DNA from: Eretmocerus hayati
Taxonomy: Eukaryota > Arthropoda > Insecta > Hymenoptera > Aphelinidae
DNA: 64,000 nt
Direction: 5' to 3'
Assembly (NCBI GenBank): GCA_029851415.1
Contig: CM056744.1
Location: 115,383,838-115,447,837, forward strand
Shown here: positions 62,311 through 64,000 of the stretch, piece after piece
Numbering within the stretch: position 1 is the stretch's first letter
Layout of the letters: each line of letters starts with the position of its first letter
The notes under the pieces: generated by a model
The model's database searches: none
Seen by the model: the letters and a program-made list of their open reading frames with translations, nothing else
What the model was told of the DNA's origin: nothing
Position numbers and translations under genes: made by a program

Positions 62311-63518
62311 ATGAATCTGAACAGCTCCATTGTAGCACTATCTTGCATCATTGCAACCCTGACAATTGTAACATCTTTGGACCCTCATATTCCAAGTAAG
62401 TGATATTCTCAATAATTTAACAATGCATGTTCAGATCTAGTCTTGCGGAATCAATATGAATTTTTTATTGAAGACGATCAATGCTGAGAGCGCATATACT
62501 TATTTCACAACTGTTTTAATGACACGAATGATCTGAAATCTTCACGATGACACTACTTTAACCGCAAGATGAGATTCCACGGAAATTATCATACATTTGC
62601 GATTGGGTTCATTGCAGGTCGGCCCGAATACCCTAAACAAGTGGTACTCCATCGTGCAAACCCGAATCTTGAAAATTTACCAGGTAAGGAATGATCAGTC
62701 AATTTGGGTTGGTTTAATAGTGACTCGCTAGTGAAGAAGGGAACCGATACTAGCAATAAGCTCACCAGGAGAGGTCACCACATCCGGATCACGGATTTGG
62801 CTGAAACTTTGGAAATAGTCTTCTTTTAGTACCAAAAGATGAAACCCAAAATTATAGACCCTACCCTGGTAGAAATTCATCCTAATGTAACACATTATTT
62901 GCCATAAAATGGCCATTTTCAGCCAAAATTGGCCAAAAATAGCCGTTTTATGTCTATTAATGTGTTACATCGAAGTAAATTTCTACCAGGGTAACGCTCA
63001 AGCGTTTTCGAGCAACAGCCAAGGACATTAGCGTTACAGGTATACCTATATGAATAATTTTTAACATGGGCCCATATGGACAATGCTAATGTTTTCGTTT
63101 GTAGCTCGGGAACGCTTGAGCGTTAGGGCCTATAATTTTGGTTATCGTCTTTTTGTGCTAAAAGAAGACTATTCCCAGAGTCTCAGCCGAATTCGTGATC
63201 CGGATGTGATGACCTCTCCTGGTCAGTACTCCACCCTCATGTTCCTGATTGTTTCAATTTCTATCTGTCAATTCAAATAATGGATTCAGATAAGTTCAGG
63301 ACTCATTCTCACAATGATAGAATCTGTGAAATCATAAGTTATAATTTTGGACATGTCGTTTGACTATCGTAACCTCACCGCAACGAGCACGTGGGTTACG
63401 TGTATAATTTGAGCGTCATCATTTTCTATCCCAAAATTCTCATTTAAATGTCTATCAAGCTCCTCCCCCTCCCATGTTTCCAGAAAATTTTCTCGGCACT
63501 TACTGCGAGAAAAGTTGA
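62311..63518 (+). CDS. Predicted small secreted peptide, three exons (61 residues)
   Basis: Exons 62311-62395, 62618-62683 and 63484-63518 are joined by two phase-1 introns: donors AAGTAAGTG and CAGGTAAGG, acceptors ATTGCAG and TTTCCAG, the last behind a clear pyrimidine tract. Exon 1 encodes a typical signal peptide (MNLNSSIVALSCIIATLTIV, likely cleaved before LDPHIP). Exon 2 adds RPEYPKQVVLHRANPNLENL. Exon 3 adds ENFLGTYCEKS and a stop. The mature peptide would be about 39 residues, with six prolines and one cysteine. The ATG has A at -3 and lies 103 bp behind a TATA box. I recognise no family; a short extracellular, immune or venom-type peptide is possible but not shown. Intron 2 holds the foldback at 62764-63223. 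Exons 1 and 2 are more secure than exon 3; no AATAAA follows within the window. Confidence 0.5.
62764..63223. mobile_element. Foldback element interrupted by a MITE
   Basis: The left end ACCAGGAGAGGTCACCACAT (62764) and the right end (to 63223) are inverted copies. The arms match for about 150 bp once the inserted MITE (62864-62991) is removed, including ATCCGGATCACG, CCAAAATTATAG and ACGCTCAAGCGTT. The unpaired centre is about 63016-63104. It has no coding frame and lies in the second intron of the predicted peptide gene. Confidence 0.8.
62864..62991. mobile_element. 128-bp MITE, CCCTGGTAGAAATT ends, TA duplication
   Basis: The ends CCCTGGTAGAAATT are inverted copies, and the similarity continues through ATGTAACACATTA. 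The interior is TGGCCA-rich, as in the 1.38 kb element at 1273-2654. TA flanks both ends (62862-62863 and 62992-62993). The uninterrupted opposite arm of the surrounding foldback shows a single TA at this point. Confidence 0.88.
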
Positions 63519-64000
63519 TGAATATGCCCTGGGTTGAATGTCCAATTCTTTAATGAACTTTTCTCCAAAATTTCATAGTCGACCAATATGGCTATGGGAA
63601 GTATGAGTTTCAGCGCCTCCGTGCGGCGGAAAACGGCATGCCACGGGAGGGAGCAGTCGAACGTGTTTATATGTGGTTTAGTGCGGGCTTCGGTCTTCTT
63701 ATCCATTTAGCTCGAAAACCATAGCTCGGATGCGGCAACAGTATGCGAGGCGATTGTAGGGTTTTCAAAAACGAAGAGTTTGAGTGCTTGTGAGTTCGAA
63801 TCCGAGCAAAATTGAGTAAACTAGAGCGAGTTGAAATTTTCGCCTATGCTTTTTGCATGGGCGCGAGCATGAGCGTTGCGGCCACTGATCAACCACCGCT
63901 TCTGCCTCGACTCGCTCCGATATTTTTGTCGCTTCGGGCTCTGTGAATCCTTCAATGATGGTCTGATTGATACGTGTGATAGCTCAAAGTTTTCGCAATT
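63519..64000. other. Right edge, no gene assigned
   Basis: No supported gene. A GTTCGAATCC-like tRNA B-box lies near 63795-63804, but no cloverleaf could be folded around it. Confidence 0.4.

Noticed and set aside
63724..63810. tRNA gene or tRNA-derived SINE
   Set aside because: A B-box-like GTTCGAATCC is present, but the T-stem does not pair and no acceptor stem or D-arm can be folded.

Overview
The window looks like gene-poor, repeat-rich nuclear DNA from an insect, most probably a parasitoid wasp (Hymenoptera). The evidence is AT-rich non-coding sequence with microsatellites, GT-AG spliced genes with AATAAA signals, many small inverted-repeat transposons, and an ankyrin protein whose C-terminus resembles the PRANC domain. 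Ankyrin-PRANC proteins are an established oddity of parasitoid wasps such as Nasonia. The species cannot be named from sequence alone. Most open frames in the window start at GTG or TTG, lie in AT-rich DNA and carry no recognisable domain; they are left out.

Four genes can be supported. (1) At 21508-24546 an uninterrupted 1012-residue ankyrin-repeat protein ends in an F-box-like PRANC motif. (2) At 34002-35231 an intronless 409-residue MATH-BTB protein begins with what looks like a secretion signal and carries eight N-glycosylation sequons, which is unexpected for this intracellular family. (3) At 37132-39767 a three-exon, apparently intact hAT transposase of 808 residues lies inside its own terminal inverted repeats. 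(4) At 62311-63518 a three-exon gene, reconstructed from splice sites, would encode a 61-residue secreted peptide behind a TATA box; it is a prediction.

The rest is transposon debris. 1-9 kb: a 1.38 kb element with CCCTGGTAG ends, a MITE with TCAA duplications, and two palindromes. 10-18.3 kb: two long foldbacks, including a 975 bp near-perfect hairpin. 25-28.4 kb: two small MITEs, one with TTAA duplications. 32.7-33.7 kb: a diverged tandem repeat packed with AGGTCA half-sites. 36.0-40.2 kb: a long-inverted-repeat element with a perfect 8-bp duplication, into which the hAT element has inserted. 42-46.7 kb: a compound inverted-repeat block, a second TTAA MITE and an element with internal direct repeats. 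55.2 kb: a hairpin built of CACTGAA words. 58.8-60.2 kb: an inverted duplication around a small MITE. 62.8-63.2 kb: a foldback whose left arm holds a CCCTGG MITE, while its right arm preserves the empty target site.

The genes do not form an operon or an obvious pathway. The ankyrin-PRANC and MATH-BTB proteins both belong to families that act as substrate adaptors of cullin ubiquitin ligases, and both are intronless. With the predicted secreted peptide this would fit effector-like or fast-evolving genes in a repeat-rich region, but that is inference.
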